Shown: piece by piece, positions 6,462 to 8,064 of the stretch
How positions within the stretch are numbered: the first letter of the stretch is position 1
Layout: the number at the start of each line of letters is the position of its first letter
Assembly: GCA_017427625.1 (NCBI GenBank)
Contig: JAFRSL010000066.1
Location: forward strand, 1-8,064
Source: Synergistaceae bacterium
GTDB lineage: Bacteria > Synergistota > Synergistia > Synergistales > Aminobacteriaceae
Length of the DNA: 8,064 nt
Reading direction: 5' to 3'
Notes under the pieces: model-generated
Told to the model about the DNA's origin: nothing
The model's input: only the letters and a program-made list of their open reading frames with translations
Database searches by the model: none
Program-made: the position numbers and the translations under genes

Positions 6462-6746
6462 CTAGCCTCCGCAGCCTCCAGCGCAGCCCTCACAGCCTCC
6501 AGCACAGCCTCCGCCGAAACGCCACGAGTTAATCACAGGAACGAATATGTCAAGTATAGCGTTCACGTCCTCAGTTACTCCGTCGTCGTCCGTAAGTTTC
6601 AGGAACTCCATAACGTCAGGTGCTGTGTCGTAGCCGTCAAGTATCGACTGCACTATGTCCCGGAGGAATATCCCCTTCTCCTCGCAAACTGGTGTGTCAG
6701 CAGGTGCGCGACTCCAGTCAACTTTTTCCAAAACCATTTCTTCCAC
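6462..6746 (-). CDS. Small protein with a Cys/Gly-repeat C-terminal tail
   Basis: I do not recognise this 94-aa protein. The body (residues 5-76) is acidic and helical with one Cys (TPVCEEKGIFLRDIVQSILD, 18-37), and it ends FVPVINSWRF. The tail from 78 is GGGCAGGCEGCAGGCGG, giving Cys81, 85, 88 and 92; it is a 7-residue unit (CAGGCxG) repeated twice. Such a tail could bind a metal or an iron-sulfur cluster, or be a modified peptide; the segment around Cys21 faintly recalls BFD-like [2Fe-2S] domains but lacks their full cysteine set. I chose the GTG at 6746-6744 because GGAGG (6760-6756) lies 9 nt before it; an ATG at 6737 is possible. It follows icd, separated by a terminator, and is coupled to the exported metal-binding protein. 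Confidence 0.65.
   Translation of the reverse strand: MEEMVLEKVDWSRAPADTPVCEEKGIFLRDIVQSILDGYDTAPDVMEFLKLTDDDGVTEDVNAILDIFVPVINSWRFGGGCAGGCEGCAGGCGG
6465..6506 (-). repeat. Two tandem 21-bp units encoding CAGGC(E/G)G
   Basis: Positions 6465-6485 and 6486-6506 match at 17 of 21 bases and encode CAGGCGG and CAGGCEG respectively. The tail of the small Cys-rich protein therefore probably grew by duplication of a 7-codon unit, and its copy number may vary between strains. Confidence 0.7.
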
Positions 6747-6760
6747 GTTTATCCGCCTCC

Positions 6761-6800
6761 AAAAATGAAACCCGCAAGACCCCCGAAAGAGTCCTGCGGG
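6761..6800 (-). terminator. Rho-independent terminator after isocitrate dehydrogenase
   Basis: On the minus strand CCCGCAGGAC (6800-6791) pairs with GTCTTGCGGG (6780-6771) as a 10-bp stem with one G-T wobble and a 10-nt loop. It is followed by TTTCATTTTT (6770-6761). It lies 35 nt past the icd stop. The GGAGG ribosome site of the Cys-rich protein starts immediately after the T-run, so downstream genes depend on read-through or on a start close to the hairpin. Confidence 0.85.
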
Positions 6801-6809
6801 ATTGATGCC

Positions 6810-6815
6810 ATTATA
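6810..6815 (-). promoter_or_regulatory. TATAAT box between icd and its terminator
   Basis: The minus strand reads TATAAT at 6815-6810, between the icd stop and the hairpin. A start would fall near 6803, so the message for the two small genes would begin with the hairpin itself. The -35 region is poor (TAACTG at 17 nt; TTGTAA is at 20 nt), so this may be chance. Confidence 0.2.
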
Positions 6816-6835
6816 ACGCCTAATGCAAGTTACAG

Positions 6836-8035
6836 TTACAATTTTGCTGCGATTGCCTGGATGAACTGCTTGCTGTCGACCACCTGAGGAACTACGCCCT
6901 CGCAAAGTCCGGAGAGGTCCTTCGTCATTACGCCGCCCTCGATTGTTGCGATTGTGGCCTTCTCGAGTTTGTCCGCGAAAAGTACAAGCTCGCCGTTATC
7001 GTCAAGCTCTCCGCGCTTCCTGAGTGCGCCGCTCCATGCGAAGATCGTTGCGACCGGGTTCGTTGATGTCATCTTGCCCTCGTCGCGGTAACGGTAGTAG
7101 TGCTTCGTTACTGTTCCGTGAGCTGCCTCGTACTCGAAGTTTCCGTCGGGTGATACGAGAACGCTGGTCATCATTGCGAGTGAGCCGAATGCTGTTGATA
7201 CCATGTCGCTCATAACGTCGCCGTCGTAGTTCTTGCAGGCCCAGATGAATCCGCCCTCTGAACGCATGACTCTTGCTACTGCGTCGTCGATAAGCGTGTA
7301 GAAGTATGTGATTCCGAGCTTGCGGAACTTCTCGGCATATTCCTTCTCGAAAATGTCCTGGAAGAGCAGCTTGAATGTCTGGTCATACTGCTTGGAGATT
7401 GTGTCCTTTGAGGAGAACCAGATGTCCTGCTTTGTTGAAAGCGCGTACTCGAAGCATGAACGTGCGAATGACATTATCGAGCTGTCCTTGTTGTACATTG
7501 CCTGAAGAACGCCGGGGCACTCGTAATCGTATACAGTCTCGCGGAATGTTGCGCCGTCTTTGCCCGTGAAGAGAAGCTCGGCCTTGCCCGGTTCCGGAAC
7601 TCTGTACTCAGTGCCGCGATATACGTCGCCGTAAGCATGACGTGCAATCGTGATGGGCTTCTTCCAGTTCTTGACGACCGGCTTGATGCAGTTCGTGAGG
7701 ATTGGTGCGCGGAAGACTGTACCGTCAAGGACTGCCCTGATTGTGCCGTTGGGGGACTTCCACATCTCGTGGAGGTTGTACTCTTCGACTCTTTGCTTGT
7801 TGGGTGTGATGGTTGCGCACTTGACGCCGACGTGATGCTTTTTGATGGCCTCAGCCGCCGCCCATGTTACTTTGTCGCCTGTCTTGTCTCTCTCAGGCAG
7901 CCCCAAGTCGTAATACTCCATGTTGAGGTCAACGAACGGTGTGAGCAGGTCATCCTTTATGATCTGCCACAGTACTCTCGTCATTTCGTCGCCGTCCATC
8001 TCGACGATGGGGTTTGCCATTTTAATCTTGCCCAT
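6836..8035 (-). CDS. icd: NADP-type isocitrate dehydrogenase (eukaryote-like type II)
   Basis: This cytoplasmic enzyme oxidises isocitrate to 2-oxoglutarate and CO2, giving NADPH; in a fermentative anaerobe it mainly supplies 2-oxoglutarate for glutamate synthesis. At 399 aa it fits the homodimeric type II family of human IDH1 rather than the E. coli type. Substrate residues are in place: KSPNGTIR (Ser94, Asn96, Arg100), TVFRAPI (Arg109), ARHAYGDVY (Arg132, Tyr139), SSKDT (Lys210). The metal-binding aspartates are Asp250 in LIDDAV, and Asp273 and Asp277 in KNYDGDVMSD. HGTVTKHY (306-313) is the loop for the NADP 2'-phosphate, with Lys311 where human IDH1 has Arg314. The start ATG at 8035 is preceded at 10 nt by GAAGGGAG (8053-8046); an ATG five codons later lacks such a site. 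A terminator follows the gene. Confidence 0.96.
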   Translation of the reverse strand: MGKIKMANPIVEMDGDEMTRVLWQIIKDDLLTPFVDLNMEYYDLGLPERDKTGDKVTWAAAEAIKKHHVGVKCATITPNKQRVEEYNLHEMWKSPNGTIRAVLDGTVFRAPILTNCIKPVVKNWKKPITIARHAYGDVYRGTEYRVPEPGKAELLFTGKDGATFRETVYDYECPGVLQAMYNKDSSIMSFARSCFEYALSTKQDIWFSSKDTISKQYDQTFKLLFQDIFEKEYAEKFRKLGITYFYTLIDDAVARVMRSEGGFIWACKNYDGDVMSDMVSTAFGSLAMMTSVLVSPDGNFEYEAAHGTVTKHYYRYRDEGKMTSTNPVATIFAWSGALRKRGELDDNGELVLFADKLEKATIATIEGGVMTKDLSGLCEGVVPQVVDSKQFIQAIAAKL

Positions 8036-8064
8036 TGGTAAATTACTCCCTTCAGAATTTATAT

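Noticed and set aside
6366..6887. Plus-strand frame of 173 codons opposite the two small genes
   Set aside because: It has no ribosome site and crosses both a terminator and the icd end. The minus-strand genes have good ribosome sites, a signal peptide and 1-nt coupling.
6747..6905. Upstream extension of the Cys-rich protein by 53 codons
   Set aside because: The extension would run through the terminator hairpin and into the icd end; the GGAGG-GTG start explains the gene better.
7637..8041. Plus-strand frame of 134 codons opposite icd
   Set aside because: It is a shadow of a highly conserved enzyme whose active-site residues are all present on the minus strand.
8058..8063. TATAAA on the minus strand upstream of icd
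   Set aside because: As a -10 it would start transcription inside the icd ribosome site, so the real promoter is probably beyond the window.

Overview
The window reads as an ordinary chromosomal segment of an anaerobic, probably Gram-negative-type bacterium of moderate GC. Three things suggest Synergistota: an Rnf-type ion-pumping complex, a secreted phosphodiester-glycosidase (NAGPA) protein with a SPOR-like module, and a stand-alone ankyrin-repeat protein. This assignment is an inference from gene content and protein style; there is no rRNA or marker gene here to settle it.

Layout. (1) Positions 1-2210, minus strand: rnfC and the 5' part of rnfD, the head of an rnf operon that leaves the window on the left. 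(2) Positions 2211-2329: a short divergent promoter region. (3) Positions 2330-3225, plus strand: a two-gene unit, a YbjN-like protein followed 2 nt later by a single-domain EamA membrane protein. (4) Positions 3229-5450, minus strand: a secreted SPOR-like/NAGPA protein and a class I SAM methyltransferase joined by an ATGA overlap. They converge on the EamA gene with only 3 nt between the stop codons. (5) Positions 5451-5760: about 310 nt with no intact gene. It holds promoter-like elements, an inverted repeat, and what looks like the frameshifted remnant of a small exported protein. (6) Positions 5761-6195, plus strand: a small ankyrin-repeat protein. (7) Positions 6245-8035, minus strand: NADP-type isocitrate dehydrogenase, a strong terminator, then two tiny coupled genes. 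The first has a Cys/Gly-repeat C-terminus; the second is an exported protein with an Ada-like HxxxC...CxxC metal-binding pattern. A second terminator closes this run and overlaps the ankyrin gene's stop codon.

How the genes relate. Rnf (ferredoxin:NAD+ oxidoreductase coupled to ion export) and NADP-isocitrate dehydrogenase (2-oxoglutarate and NADPH supply) are central redox metabolism of a fermentative anaerobe. The remaining genes are envelope or accessory functions with no obvious single pathway. No CRISPR array, IS element, phage gene, tRNA or rRNA was seen. The least explained parts are the two-gene Cys-rich/metal-binding pair behind isocitrate dehydrogenase and the broken signal-peptide ORF near 5504-5681.
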